DNA of 64,000 nucleotides from contig CM076990.1 of the NCBI GenBank assembly GCA_039090855.1, forward strand, positions 194,995,232-195,059,231, written 5' to 3'. This document shows positions 46,075-57,431 of the stretch, in pieces. The translations under genes and the position numbers were made by a program. The notes beneath the pieces were generated by a model. That model did not search any database and had not been told where the DNA came from. It saw only the letters and a program-made list of their open reading frames with translations. The stretch comes from Macrothele yani. Its lineage: Eukaryota > Arthropoda > Arachnida > Araneae > Macrothelidae. The stretch's first letter is position 1; every line of letters starts with the position of its first letter.

Positions 46075-46630
46075 TTCATTTTCCATCTGGGGATGGTTAT
46101 TGTCTTTCAAAACTTTTGAAAACAGATGTTGAACAGAGTAAAGATTTTTCCTGTAATCGTAATTTCTTTTACTCGTGATGATGGCTCTGTCCAGCATTGT
46201 CGTTAAGTATCATTTTATTGCATAATGTTTGCAGTTCAGCTTGAAATTGTAGGCAACAATTTCCAAAAATTAAGTTAGACAGCGAAAATTTCCCTGTAAT
46301 CTTCAGGAATGAGATTCTTCCGCAGATTCGAGGAATTTCCCTTTTTCCATAACCATCTGAGTATTTCTCGAGATCGAAGCATAACTGAACAGAACTTTTT
46401 TTTGTGTGAGATTGGTGGTGGTGTGTGTGTGTGTGGGTGGGGATTTCTGTCTGAGGATGGAATTCCGTCTTTCAAAACTTTCGAAAATGGAGGTCAGGCA
46501 GAGTGAAGTTTTCTTCCATAATTGTAAGTTCGTTTTTCTCACAATGCTTTTTCTGCATCATATTGTTGTTAAATATAATTTTATTCCATAAATATTTGCA
46601 TTTCAGCTTAAAAATGGAGAACTTCTGAAA
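45926..46630. repeat. Direct duplication of about 330 bp with embedded (TG)n
   Basis: Unit 1 (about 45926-46250) and unit 2 (about 46312-46630) share the same order: agattcttcc, gattcg, tctcgagatcgaagc-type, a TG-rich tract, ggatgg, gtctttcaaaacttt, gaaaa, and cagctt near the end. They are offset by about 386 bases. In unit 1 the TG tract has expanded to a pure (TG)n of about 72 bases (46002-46073). Confidence 0.8.
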
Positions 46631-47188
46631 ACGGAATTGACAAAAGTGGATAATTTGTAAGAATTGATGCATGGTGTTCAAAAGTATTCATATTCTAAAA
46701 GTTACACCATTTATTTAAAATAGTGAAAGTTTTAGTATTATATTGCGTTCTTTTGCATATGTTGTGCAAAGGAATGCAGCTGTAAATCACAATGGGAAGA
46801 AATAAAACAAAACAAAACAAAACAATGCAATCATTAATACCTTACTGTTGGTGTTTTAATTTATTACAAAAACTACTTTGGTGTGATTTACTATACAGTG
46901 CAAAAGTATGCAAAGAAGGAGAGAGAGAAAGAGAGGGAGAGAGAGGGAGAGAGAGAGAGAGAGGGGATTTGCTGAATGTTCTTTGGTGGTTAAGTGGTCT
47001 GTGATGTGGATTTTTCTCTTCTTGTAGTTCTCGTCTTGGGCTGAGATCCTAATTGAGAGAAGAATTTTGCATTTGTTCTTCTGGCACTTGTTTTTTTCCA
47101 AGAAATCATTATCCTTTCTAAAGTTAATAGCTGCCTTAAGTGTTCATGCCTGTTGTTCAAAAAACAAACAAACTAAAACATTGAACGC
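46631..47188. other. Intronic sequence with simple repeats
   Basis: (AAAAC)n at about 46803-46824 and a GA tract at 46917-46963. No gene recognised. Confidence 0.6.
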
Positions 47189-47853
47189 ATACCTGCCAAG
47201 TTTTATGGTTTACCTATAAAATTTACAGGAATTTTTTTTTATGGACAACATATTTTAGAATCCCCCCCCTCCAAGGTTAGTGTAAGGTTAGGCTCTTGTG
47301 TATTCTGATTTACTTGAGAAGGTTAGGCACTTGCATATTTTGATTTACTTGATCACATTTCACCTGCTTCTGTGACCCCTACTGTGTTTGCTTGCATCCT
47401 AGCTGGAAAAATTTGGTAAAAATGCTGTAGGATTATAATTGGCAATAACTGCTGAAAACTACAGAGAAAAATGGGTAAATAAAACCACATATGTAAGACA
47501 TAAAATTGCCCTTCTTAAAGATATTCTAACATGTTAGCATAAAAATGTAGAGTCAAAACCCAAGTTAAAGTATAAACTTACAGCAATATATTGCATTATT
47601 TTGCAGTTACAAAGGAAATTTGTATGTGTATGTAACCTAAAGATAATGTACTAATGAGATAACTATGTATCGACTGCATTTTAATTACTGTAAATGTTGA
47701 ATCAGGCCAAATTATAGCATATAAAATCAATTGAAATCTACAGATTATTTTCATAATTCAGCTTTTAATCAATATGTTTAATATAGCAAGCAATCGATTA
47801 AACATTCACCAAATTTTTTTTAAAGATTTCAGTTCTTGAAAGTTGTCAGGTCT
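47189..47853. mobile_element. hAT MITE, copy 2 (atacctgcc ends)
   Basis: The left end is atacctgccaagttttatgg and the right end gaaagttgtcaggtct is its approximate inverse. The interior aligns with 12909-13626 (for example tatgtatcgactgcatttta). The flanks ttgaacgc and gtgaacag share tgaac, compatible with a decayed 8-bp duplication. Noncoding. Confidence 0.68.
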
Positions 47854-48616
47854 GTGAACAGGTTGTTTGCGTACAAATTGGTGACAAGAAAATGGATAAC
47901 AAAATTTTAATGTAAAGGTCAGCTTCTGCATTTATGGTTTCTGGTATGAAATTCTAAGACTGATAGCATGAAAAACAGCTGAACACCATTGCACCACCTC
48001 CTCCTTCGTACATACTTGGTACAGTTAACTCTGGTAGTAGATGTCCTTCAGGTGCACCTTTCAAATATGGTGCAGTGTGATTTGTTACTTCACTATAGTG
48101 ATTGACATCTCTCTGGGAACCAGTCATACCACTACTGATTGCAGTTAGTGATGTTATGCTTATGTGCTGCCACTGTCATGTGAGTGAATTGATCCTGTGG
48201 TGTCTGGTGTGTAACATGTTCATACAGGTGTCAACCACCTATCAATGCTTGAAAATCCTATTTGATGTTTTGCACTAATGACTGATTAAGATGATTTACT
48301 ACCCTTCTGATTACCCTTGGGTCATGTTGGGTGAACATCCAAATTCTTCCATTGCATTGTTAGGTAGTGGTTGTGGTTGTATTTTGCATAGCAAACACAA
48401 CCACTACATATGAGCAAACATATGAGTATATTGCTCATATGCTTTTTATTTATATTAATCTATGACAGCTTTTGATCGAGATTACAGTGGGTTACCACAA
48501 AAGAAATTTCATATACTCCTTTTACCTTTCTACAATTTCATCTGCTACCTTTCCTTTTGTAGTTTTATTTTATTTTTATTTTTTTGAAGGTTCTACAGTA
48601 ACATTTTCTTTTCTAG
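47854..48616. other. Intronic sequence before exon e
   Basis: No element recognised. A T-rich acceptor tract precedes exon e. Confidence 0.45.
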
Positions 48617-48833
48617 TCCTCTCCTGATCATTTACCAGAAGCCCTGTTGCTGAATGGCTTGAACATAGTCAAATTTAAGGAATTCAATGAACCAGTAATT
48701 CCTTCAAGCATGGGTGCAATTTGTAAAAGCAGCAAAGAAAGTGACATGTTTGAATCAGTTTTAAGTTTTCAAGCAAAAGAGAACATTCCAAAGAGGAACA
48801 TGAATAATTCAAGCAGACCCCAGAAGAAAAGAC
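48617..48833 (+). CDS. EXD1: EXD1-like gene, exon e, C-terminal region
   Basis: This exon has 217 bases: 72 codons plus one base, so the donor gtaagt is in phase 1. The acceptor is tttcttttctag. It begins SSPDHLPEALLLNGLNIVKF, matching the position where EXD1 proteins have a short Leu-Pro motif after the exonuclease-like domain. It ends in a basic stretch, RPQKKRR, that could serve in RNA binding or nuclear import. At least one more exon should follow with two bases completing the last codon. I could not identify it: the acceptor-like site at 58543 lies inside a transposon. Confidence 0.72.
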
Positions 48834-49267
48834 GTAAGTATTGTAGTTCAGTTGTTTCATTGGATTAAGCACTTTATTCTAAACTTGAGAGAATGTTTTA
48901 ATTATTTGGAAGATATCAACCAGTGTGAGAACTTGTGATAAGCAAGTCAGTTGTTTTTCAAGATTTTTGAAAAATCATTCACATTTTTTTTTTCATTGAT
49001 GTTGTACCTTTGTCATTGTTAATCAAATAACTTTACAATAATTTTTCTTTTACTAATGTGTATGATTTTGAGGTCTGAATTAACTCTTCATATAAGGTGG
49101 CAGGATTGTATTTGAAAGTGCTGAATGTGTCAGAATGAAACTAAAAGAATTTACCAACATTCATTCCTACAACATAATATTTTTCAGATGTTTCAGAGTG
49201 TACAACTAAGAGAAAAAAATCTACGTGCTATTAATAATTTTTCTGACAGGCAGAAACACTGGAAATG
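48834..49267. other. Sequence after the last recognised exon
   Basis: AT-rich, with the donor of exon e at its start. Nothing else recognised. Confidence 0.4.
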
Positions 49268-51541
49268 CAGGGGTGCTTATTTTCCGGAAATTCCGGAAAT
49301 TTTCGGCCTTGTATTCCAGAAAATTTCGGCGTTTTTTTGTTTTAGAAATTTTCTATATTTTTCTCTTGAAAATTTTTTTTAAAACCAAAGTCAAAATATT
49401 TTTTTTCTCCAGTTCCCTTGGTTGGTAGCCAAAGCAAAACTCAATTCCACTGGGAGTTGGGAAATCCCACTGCTAATCTACCCCCACAGGGGAGAAGAGA
49501 CAGGTCCACTCTGTGTCTACCCAATTCCACTGGGAGAGATCCCCTCCCATCCAATGTTTTGAGTGTGTTAACTGTTTGCTTTCCTTCATGGTTTGGCGTT
49601 GAATTCCGGTGGAGCTACTCCAAACAAAAGAAGTTCCTTACCCCTTTCTTTTCTTGGCAGCATCTCTTTGCTCCTGCCCCACCCCCAGGACTTAGTGGCC
49701 CACCCACTCTGCTGCAGTTAGTGACCTTCAGCACTTCTCATCTCATTATCATGGAGAGATTTAGGGAGGGTCAGGGCTTGGGAGATAAGGGCTGGTCCTT
49801 AGCTCTTCACCCCCTGAAATACGCAGGTGAAGTTGTTGACGTAGCAGGCGAAGTTGTTGACGTAGCAGGCAAAGTTGATGACGTCGTGGCTCTTCGGAAG
49901 CCAAGAGCCACGAGGAGCTGTGCTCTAACGGACCACCATAGGAAAGACACCTTCAGTGAATGTTATTACCGTATTTAACAGAATACAATGTGTCATCTAT
50001 TGCAATGCTCACTAAAATATTAGATTGCCTTTTTCGGAATTAAAAGTTAAAAATTTTGAGTCTTAAAATCGGAAAACATTGATGTAATAATATAAATGCG
50101 ATAATTTTGAACGAACAATTTGTCATGCATGCATTTTCTTTAAAAAAGTATTTTGCTTAATATATTAACCCTATTTTTCTGATGTCGAAAACTCAGTGTA
50201 TCTTTCCTTTTTTTTTTTTTTTTAGTAATTCCCTAGAATTAGTGGTTTAAAAACTTTTTCTCTCTCACAAACATTAGTTGTTTAAAACCTGTAAGACACA
50301 GAAAGCTACTGAGTTTTTCAAACTCTGCAAAAGTAGTTCAAACACTCTGTTAATGTATAAAATCAAAATTATTTACTTACATTTTATATCCATCATGATT
50401 TCTGAAGTTCACTGCGTTTAAAAAGGGGTGAACAAAATTAACTTCATGAAGTGAAGATATATTCCTTATTGCACGAACTGGAAACTGTTTTCTTCATTGC
50501 ACCAAATGTGAAACTTTTTATCTTCATTGCAGAAACAGGAAAAAAAAAATCGTTTTTTTCACTGCGTTTGAGTCAATCAATTTTTCATTTTCTGCAGAGC
50601 TTTCCTGTGCGGCACTAATGGTGAATTTCTGTTCAGAAAACGAATTCGAATAAATGTTCGAATTCTGCAAAACAGACGAATAGCATCGTTGTTGACAGAT
50701 GGGAAACGTTTTTCTAGCTCATTTATAAGTTCCTGAATAACACCTTTTCCTTTTCTAAATGTCCTGCCATGAACTGTGCAGAAAATCTGTTCAAACTGTT
50801 TCACAGTATTATTCCAAGAACATGATGGTACTGTCAAACCGCCAACAGATATTAGTTTTACCCAATTATCTTGAACAGAATTAGTATCGAGGCAGTTTTT
50901 AGAAATATTTCCTAAAGAAGGATCTTTATCGCGAACACGAAATGCTATGTATCTAGCTATGTAGGCCATGGCTTCCTGCTCAGAAATGGAGAGTTCTCTT
51001 GACTGCTCGTTCAAGTCAATCTCCCAAGCACTTGGAGATGCGTCTTAAAAAATTCAAAGTTCGTATCCTCACAGCTGTTTTCGGTCGAAGTCATTCTCAC
51101 CAGATCATCTACTTCTTCATTTCTGAAAGCATTTTCCAACATTTCAGATGTTAAATAAACACCCAGGCTCTTAGGAATTTCTGCTTGGGATTCAGTCGTA
51201 TTAACTTTTTGGTTAAAAAACGGAAATAAAAATCAACACTCAGTGTACAACTTAAATAAAACACAACGTGAAACAAATACTATAAACCAAGAAAAGAAAA
51301 GATGTGGACGTACGAAACCAATAACAGAGGAAAATTGGATCCTGTAGGCAGGTTCACAAACGAACTCGGGGAGCAGGCCAGCGCGATGACGTAGAAACAA
51401 GTGACCTACCCATTTTCCACCCTCCCTTCCAGACACGGGTCGGCATTCAGTCTCTCAAAGGGACGGAATAGCCCTTCCTCTGTAAAGCCCTGGTCTGGGT
51501 GCTGATTATTTTTTCACCCCTCTCACTTCTCCCCACCCCTG
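49268..51541 (-). mobile_element. Possible P-element-like transposon relic
   Basis: Short inverted termini caggggtg (49268) and cacccctg (51534-51541) bracket a region containing a P-like transposase fragment on the - strand. I do not see a matching target-site duplication, so the limits are tentative. The 49330-49480 part recurs at 55845-55998 inside family B copy 3. A 21-base tandem repeat (gaagttgttgacgtagcagg) lies at about 49828-49874. A 186-codon open frame at 49418-49978 has no family motif. Confidence 0.4.
50577..51200 (-). pseudogene. P-element/THAP9-like transposase C-terminal fragment
   Basis: A 145-codon open stretch reads EQEAMAYIARYIAFRVRDKD, a motif like the E-x-L-x-Y-I-A-G-Y-x-A-x-K-x-R of P-element-type transposase C-termini. 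Its end IRLFCRIRTFIRIRFLN resembles the final F-x-R-x-R-T-x-I-R-x-R motif. Upstream, to about 51200 in another frame, NAFRNEEVDDLVRM and EDTNFEFFKT can be read. The catalytic part is absent. Recognition is by motif only. Confidence 0.55.
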
Positions 51542-51905
51542 GTTATCCTTGCCACCATTCCTCCTGGTGAAGTGCTATTTTACAGAATATGCTCTGTTCT
51601 TGACATCTCATGTAATTCATTGAAAACATTTATTCAACTTCATTCATTGAAACATTTTATTCAATTGCAATTGCTTGTTTATTCCATAGTTTTACTTACA
51701 CCAAAAACTTCACTGTGAATTTATTGTGGCCTGTGACTTATTACGTTAATAACACAAATCATTTAAAGTATAAACTGAATAAACTTTGTCATATACATTT
51801 CATAGTCTTTTCTGCACAACAAAATACACTGTTGACACAAGCAGGCATCAGTTATGTAAGTTGCTTTTTTATTTTTTTCTCAGTATTTTATTTTTTATAA
51901 GTATT
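51542..51905. other. Short unassigned stretch
   Basis: A 61-codon open frame without motifs. The hAT element starts at 51906. Confidence 0.4.
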
Positions 51906-54637
51906 CAGAGATGCCGTTTACTACAGATTCGCCGTAGTTTCTACGGTTAACCACCACATACTACGGACTACGCATTTATTTAGTTTTTCTACGGAGAATG
52001 TAGTATAATACAATTTCTTTTCATTACCGATTACTACGAACAGCAGCAATAAAAGTTTTGAGGCTGGGCTCAGAACAGAGAAGCAGACGAGCCACCATCA
52101 GTGTGCACCGAAAGCATGCTGACACACACGAGAGCATTACGTAACTGTCAGATTTGCGCCTCATGGAGCTTTCCACTTACTGCGCCTGCGAATATGATAA
52201 CCTTCAGATCAGGAAACGGGGAAAACGCGTTAGCGGTGAAAGACACGTGCGGTGCATAGTTACATCTCGCCTCGATTGTAATTTTTTTTTGTATGGACGT
52301 GAACAGATATAATTACTAATTATGGATAACTGTAATTTAGAGCCACCAGCTAAAAAGATGAAGAATTGCCAAAGATTCAAGGATTCTTATTCAAACGAAT
52401 TTCCATCCCTGAAGCAGTCGAAACTATCCCCTAATATGGCTTTCTGTAGCACGTGCTCGAAAGATTTCAATATCGCTCACGAAGATCGCGATGACTGTCG
52501 TCGTCATGTTTCATCTGAAAAGCATACGGAATATGTCAAGGCTGTTGAACAGACTGAGAAATTATCTGTTTTCTTCAAAAGTGAAGATTCTTCCAGCAGT
52601 GTAAAGGCTGAAACTTTGTTCGTAAGATTTCTGATAGAGTACAATCTCCCGATCTCGACTGCAGATCATGCTAAATCTCTCTTCTCTGCGATGTTTCCGG
52701 ACTCGAAGATTGCCAAGAATTTCAGCAGTGGCCGTACAAAAACTACTGAAGTAGTGAAGTCAATGGCTAAACGAACTACTGAAGACGTCGTTTCTTCACT
52801 GACTGCCATTTTTCATTAGCATAGATGGAAGCAATGACTGTTATGAATATAAATTATATCCCCTTCTAACAACATTTTTCGAGAAAAAGAAGGGGAAAAT
52901 TGTTACCATGTTAATGTCATTACTCACTTGCACTGATAATACAGGTGAGGGCATTTTCAATGCCATATGTAGTAAATTTAAAGAAAAGAGTGTGTTTTGG
53001 GAAAATTGCATTGCCTTTGGTTCGGATAATGCAAGAACAATGGTCAGCAAAGTAAAAGGTGTTTCTGCGTTTATACAGGAAAAAAAAATCCGTCAACAGT
53101 CATGAGGGCTGTCCCTGTCATTTAATACACATTGCAGCCAAAAAAGCTGCATCTGAATTTAGCAATGTGATAAACATAGAGATGCTGTTGGTAGACATTT
53201 ATTTCTTCCTTGATAAAAGTTCTCAAAGAAAACATAGCTTCAAATTATGCCAGCAACTTTGTGGTCAAGAAGGAAAACCACATAAAATTTTGAAATACAC
53301 CAGTACAAGATGGTTATCTTTAGTTGACTGTCTAGACCGTATTTTGGAACAGTGGGAACCCGCTGAAAACTTTTTTTTTGTGAAGCAAGAAATATGGATG
53401 ACATTCAAAATAAGAGATTTAAAAATGTTAGTGCTTGTTTTTAAGTATTGACAAAACAAAACTTTACATTGTTTTTAAGCAGCACTTTACCTATCTTTAA
53501 TAAGGTAAATATCACCTTGCAACAAGATGCACCATTTATCCATAAGTTGTGTCCTTTGCTTTGGCAGCTTTTTATGGATCTCATAGTGAGGTTCATTTTA
53601 CCTACAGCCATTGACAATGTAGGTGAATTAAATTTGTCACATGTAGAATACAAGAAGAGAAGCAAGCAAAAGGATAATAAAAATTTGGTTTATAGGTGTT
53701 AAAACAAGAATGCACCTCAATTCTTCCAAAATGAAAATGACACAGCAGGATATTGATGAGTTTTATAGGTCTGTCAGAAATTTTTTTTGTTGAAGCCTGC
53801 AATTACATTCTTAAGAAGCTGTCATTCGAGGATGAATTTCTAAAACATGCCCAGGTTGCAGATATTGAAAAAAGGGCCAAAGCCTCTTTTAACTCTCTGC
53901 TCTTCATTGTTCAGCATTTCCCATCACTAGTTTGTGAAAATGATCTGGAAAAACTTGAGATTCAATTTGCAAAATATCAAAGTGACAGTCTAAAAGAAAT
54001 TTCTCGTGGTTATGAAGCTTGGTTTCAAATATCCAATTTGAAAGACTATAATGGGGAATATAAGTACAAAATACTCTCCCAGGTTATGCTGGGTATTCTT
54101 GTTATACCATACTCAAATGCAGCAAGCAAAAGAATATTCAGCATTGTGAGAAAGAATTTCACTAATTTCAGACCAAATCTAGGGACCCAAACATTAGAAG
54201 CTCCGTTGATAGAAAAAGTTAAAACTGTCTATGTATTGTGAAGTATGCTTTGATCAAAAATTTCAAATGAAATGTCATTGCATATAAAGATTTTTTTTTA
54301 CTCTACATTAAATAGTTATTAAATATTTCTTTGCTGTTTCAATTATCAACTAGTAGATAACTAAATGTCTAGCCAGATGTGCTCATTTAAAAAAATTCTG
54401 GGATTATTTTGTCTACCTTTTTATGAAGATTATTTATTTTGTTAAATATCAACAAGTAAATAGGTAAGTTAAATGTTAATTTTGTCAAACATTATTTAGT
54501 TTACACAAAACACTTGTTTATTAAATACCTAAATCCAAATATTTTGATTTCTTTATTTGACTACTGGAAAATTGTCGAAACTACTGATTTTCACCATGTG
54601 CACTACTGATAACTTCAGTTGTTAGGTGGCATCTCTG
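51906..54637 (+). mobile_element. hAT element 2 (ends cagagatgcc)
   Basis: The left end cagagatgcc and the right end ggcatctctg are a perfect 10-base inverted pair. The adjacent agtatt (51900-51905 and 54638-54643) is duplicated. Typical hAT duplications are 8 bp, so two bases have diverged or the boundary is slightly off. The subterminal region has repeated ctacgg (about 51930-51975), as in element 1. The size of about 2.7 kb is close to a complete hAT. Confidence 0.85.
52322..54241 (+). pseudogene. hAT-type transposase, element 2
   Basis: From Met at 52322 the frame shows a BED-like finger (FCSTCSKDFNIAHED, then CRRHVSSEKH), LFVRFLIEYNLPISTADHAK and FPDSKIAKNFSSGRTKT. It ends at a stop near 52817. 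Further pieces give KLYPLLTTFFEKKKGKIVTM, LLTCTDNTGEGIF, IAFGSDNARTMVSK, and CHLIHIAAKKAASEF in another frame. A C-terminal hATC domain follows: LVIPYSNAASKRIFSIVRKN and LGTQTLEAPLIEKV. There are at least three frame breaks (52817, 53085, 53450) and an in-frame stop region, so it is inactive. It is more complete than element 1. Confidence 0.85.
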
Positions 54638-54643
54638 AGTATT

Positions 54644-55136
54644 GTAGCTTTAAAGGTTCAAACACTGGCAATTTTATAGAGGCTACTGTTCTTTAAAAAA
54701 ATCAGAACTTGGGAATAAATTATGAACGTAACACATATATTCTGACTTTTTTTTTTTTTTTGTAAAAGTATTGATCTACGTTAATTTCAGGAAATTTGGG
54801 TTTGGCTTCAGGAAATTTGATTCCAAATTTCATATGGGATGTCACATTTAGAATAAATACTACATTTAAAATTTATTTTTTAAATGTTGTAGTATTTATT
54901 CCAAATGTGACATCTCACTCATATGTTCCTGTATCAGAGAAACAACAAAGTGCTGTGCAATTTTTGCTGTCCTAGAATGCCATGCCAAGTGACATGCATT
55001 GACGTCCTGATAAATATCACTTGGTTTGACGTTTGCATGCCACAAAAATTGCATAGCATTGTTTAGTCACTGTGTCATGTACAAAAAAAAAAGTTGTGTT
55101 TGGAATGAATGCTGTAACAGCTAGTTAAGTGTTGTC
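54644..55136. other. Short stretch with an inverted repeat
   Basis: Around 54835-54920, gggatgtcacatttagaata faces tattccaaatgtgacatctc, with aatttaaa-type sequence between, giving a hairpin of about 40-bp arms. It may be a small MITE. A second inverted pair, agtgacatgcat-like, occurs near 54988 and 55035. Confidence 0.5.
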
Positions 55137-57390
55137 AACTTCTTTTCTATATCCCTCTCAAATGACATGTTTTAAGAATTGTGTTGCAACTGCCACTGAA
55201 GTGGCCTGTGGTATCGCAATGGTACGTAACATCAGAGGTGATGTTTAGTGCAACAGTGAGATTAAAGAAGCAGTAAAGAGAAACAAGGAAGCATATTTGG
55301 GGATGTTGCAAGGTAGAGTTTCTGAGGATGAGTATCCTTATAAGAAGTGTGAAGCAGTTAAGCTGGTTCACCAGAGTAAAGCAAAAGATAGGAAAGAAAA
55401 GGTGGAAAGGCATGAATAGGCTTTTTGTAGATAGATAGGAAAACTTTCTGGAAGTACATAAGACATGTGAACAATAGGGGGAAATAAAATTCTAAGTTGT
55501 GTGAATAATAAGATTGGAGATGTGATATGGTGAAAGATGGGTGAAATATTTCTGTGAGTTTATTAGATGACAAAAGCGAAGGTGATTCTGAAACTGAAGC
55601 AGATGATGTAACAGTGAGAGATGGAAGCTCAAGAGAAGAGGTGTGTAAAGCTCTAAAATCTCTTCAGGATGGTAAGGCTCCAGGAGTAGATGGCACAACT
55701 GTTGAAATGTTAAAATATTGTGTCTGCAATTGACTGGTCAACTGAAGTTTGCTAGTTGAGTTAGGAATGTTCCCTCAGGATCGGAGGGATGCTATCATTG
55801 TTCCCTTATGTAAGGGAAAAGGTGATCAGACTGAATGCAAGAACTTTTTTTTTTTTTTTTTTTTTTTGGTTTAAGAAATTTTCTACACTTTTCTCTTGAA
55901 AAAAAATTTTTAAAACCAAAGTCAAACCCCCCCCCCGTTCCCTTGGTGGTGGCCGAAGCAAAACTCAATTCCACTGGGAGTTAAAAAATCCTACTGCTGA
56001 GTGTGCCAGGGAAAGTGTTTGGAAAGGTCATCATTGGTAAGGTACAAGGTCTTCTTACATCAGAGAGAGTGTGGGGTGTACAAAGTGGCTTCATACCTGG
56101 TGAGGGCTGCACTAACAATATTTTTGTATTATGCATGATGATTGAAAAGTGTCTGTCTGTTGATAAGGTTTTTGCTGCCTTCATTGATTTAGGGAAAGCT
56201 TATGACAGTGTAAATTTGATACTTCTGTAGAAGGTACTGCATAAATATGGTATTACTGGGAATCTACTTAATAGTGTGAAAGCCATGTATGCTGGCTGTA
56301 GAGCATGTGTATGAGTGAATGGTGTTGTATCGAAATGATTTTCTGTTGGAGCAGGAGTCAGACAGGGTTGTGTAATGTCACCCTGGCTGTTTAATACATT
56401 TATGGATGTGTGCATGCATGATGCCAAAATGGACAATACAGGTTTATGTTTTGGTAATATCCATGTGCACATATTGCTGTATGCTAATGACACAGTCCTG
56501 TTGGCAGAGAGCAAAAGTGAGTTGCAGAGTATCTTGTCCCAGATGTACGAAGTTTGCATGAAATTCAAACTAAGTGTAAATAAGGGGAAACCCAAAGTTA
56601 TGGCTTTTAAGTGAGGAAGTGTTAGTACTGAATGCAAGGTAAGTCTTAAGTGGCACAGTGATTGACCAGGTGAATGAGTTTGTGTATTTAGGAAGCATGT
56701 TTGACAGAGAGAACAAATTAGATGGTGAAATTAATGGATGAGTGAATTCTTCATTGAAAATCCTTGCTGCTTTAGTAGGATTTCACCGAAATGATGAATT
56801 CTCAAGGAAGTCCTGAATGTCTGCGTATAAAAGTGTAATTATTCGTACTCTGATGTACAGTACTGAAACCTAAGTATGGCAGAAGAGACATGGGAATCGT
56901 TTGTGTGCTGGAGAGATGGGTTACTTACAGGAGTTTGTGGCAAGACTAGCTGTGATTATGTGAGGAATGAAGATGTGTTGCAGTTGTGTAGTGTGAGGCA
57001 AAATGTTGCTAGAGAAGTGGGGACTGATTTTCTTAGGTGGTTTGGACATGTTGGAAGAATGAGTGATGAGATGCTTACAAAGAGAATTTTTTCAGCCCAA
57101 GTGGCAGGAAAGAAAGGTAGAGAAACTCTCAGGAAATCTTGGGAGGACCAGATTCAGGAATATGCATGAGAAAAAGATTGAGTATGAAATGCAAAAGGTC
57201 TTGTGTGTGTCATATGGTGGACCATCAGTAAAGCTCGAGCTGTATGCTAGGATTACTGTAGGTGGAGACGTTTGATGCCACAACAGTTAGTAAATTCTAG
57301 TTCCACCAGTTAAACATACACCTGGTGGTTTGTCTGTCTTTGAGGAGCTAACCTATGAAACTCAACTCAGAGAACAGCTTAGTATGTATA
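55137..57390 (+). mobile_element. Family B copy 3, rearranged
   Basis: It reads left to right from the linker (about 55165) to the family B tail, gagaacagcttag (57373-57385). The first bases (55137-55160, cttcttttctatatccctct) are the reverse complement of the family sequence expected just upstream, a small 5' inversion. At 55845-55998 about 150 bp matching 49330-49480 replaces a short RT segment. It is more diverged than copies 1 and 2. Confidence 0.8.
55250..57275 (+). pseudogene. Family B linker-RT-C-terminal, copy 3
   Basis: Broken frames contain EAYLGMLQGRVSEDEY-type linker sequence and SLQDGKAPGVDGTTVEML. After the inserted block come VPGKVFGKVIIGKVQGL, AAFIDLGKAYDSV (Glu of the usual D-L-E-K replaced by Gly), CVMSPWLFNTFMDV and LLYANDTVLL. 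The catalytic YADD is YAND. C-terminal FLRWFGHVGRMSDEML follows. Numerous stops are present and it is clearly dead. Confidence 0.82.
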
Positions 57391-57431
57391 TAGGTAGGTA
57401 CGTACATATACAGTGTGTGTGTGAATGAGTT

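Noticed and set aside
45901..46197. Histidine/threonine repeat protein
   Set aside because: It is the translation of the (TG)n tract.
49418..49978. 186-codon open frame as a host gene
   Set aside because: Its first part is a repeated block also found at 55845-55998 and its end is a 21-bp tandem repeat; no domain is recognisable.
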